Assembly (NCBI GenBank): GCA_000226015.1
Contig: JH153212.1
Coordinates: forward strand, 604,518-668,517
DNA from: Mnemiopsis leidyi
Taxonomy: Eukaryota > Ctenophora > Tentaculata > Lobata > Bolinopsidae
Direction: 5' to 3'
Length of the DNA: 64,000 nt
Positions within the stretch are counted from its first letter, which is position 1. The letters are not shown here. Below are more model-generated notes on this DNA. The model had not been told where the DNA came from. It made no database searches and saw only the letters and a list, made by a program, of their open reading frames with translations.

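Overview
This is metazoan nuclear DNA. It carries an alpha-tubulin gene with introns, extracellular domains found only in animals (C-type lectin, F-type lectin, thyroglobulin type-1, YWTD/LDL-receptor class B, Ig), GT-AG introns mostly 100-300 nt long, and an interstitial TTAGGG/CCCTAA tract. The domain mix fits an invertebrate, but I cannot name the phylum or species from sequence alone.

Almost the whole window (2691 to beyond 64000, minus strand) is one giant gene. I traced 99 exons by eye. At every junction except the one lost at an assembly gap (50615-50624), the donor, acceptor and reading-frame phase agree. About 28.4 kb is coding (roughly 9,460 residues) and the 5' end lies outside the window. 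From N to C the protein has at least 22 YWTD-like propeller modules interrupted by four thyroglobulin type-1 domains and acidic tandem-repeat linkers. A C-terminal half of 14 C-type lectin domains (CTLDs) follows, with two more propeller segments, one TIL (trypsin-inhibitor-like) cysteine-rich domain and Thr/Ser/Pro-rich linkers. It ends just after the last CTLD with no membrane segment, so the product is probably a secreted matrix-, mucus- or cuticle-type protein. I know of no named family with this architecture.

Three large introns of this gene hold plus-strand (opposite-strand) loci. (1) At 4548-7232 is a five-exon gene for a secreted protein with four F-type lectin domains. (2) At 25397-33905 is a 9-kb intron holding two copies and a third fragment of a small secreted two-domain protein gene of unknown family. 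One copy is intact, one has a nonsense codon and one is frameshifted. They sit with a telomeric tract, foldback repeats, a non-LTR retrotransposon fragment and a pogo/Tigger-like end. (3) At 54890-55744 is a single-exon gene for a secreted Ig + C-type lectin protein. Two of the three nested loci are therefore lectins inside a lectin gene, which suggests a carbohydrate-recognition or immune/mucosal locus.

The left edge (1-1142) holds the 5' part of an alpha-tubulin gene on the minus strand, with a first coding exon consisting only of the ATG. Intronic tandem repeats, a 19-bp minisatellite and duplicated splice sites show that the locus is still changing by local duplication.
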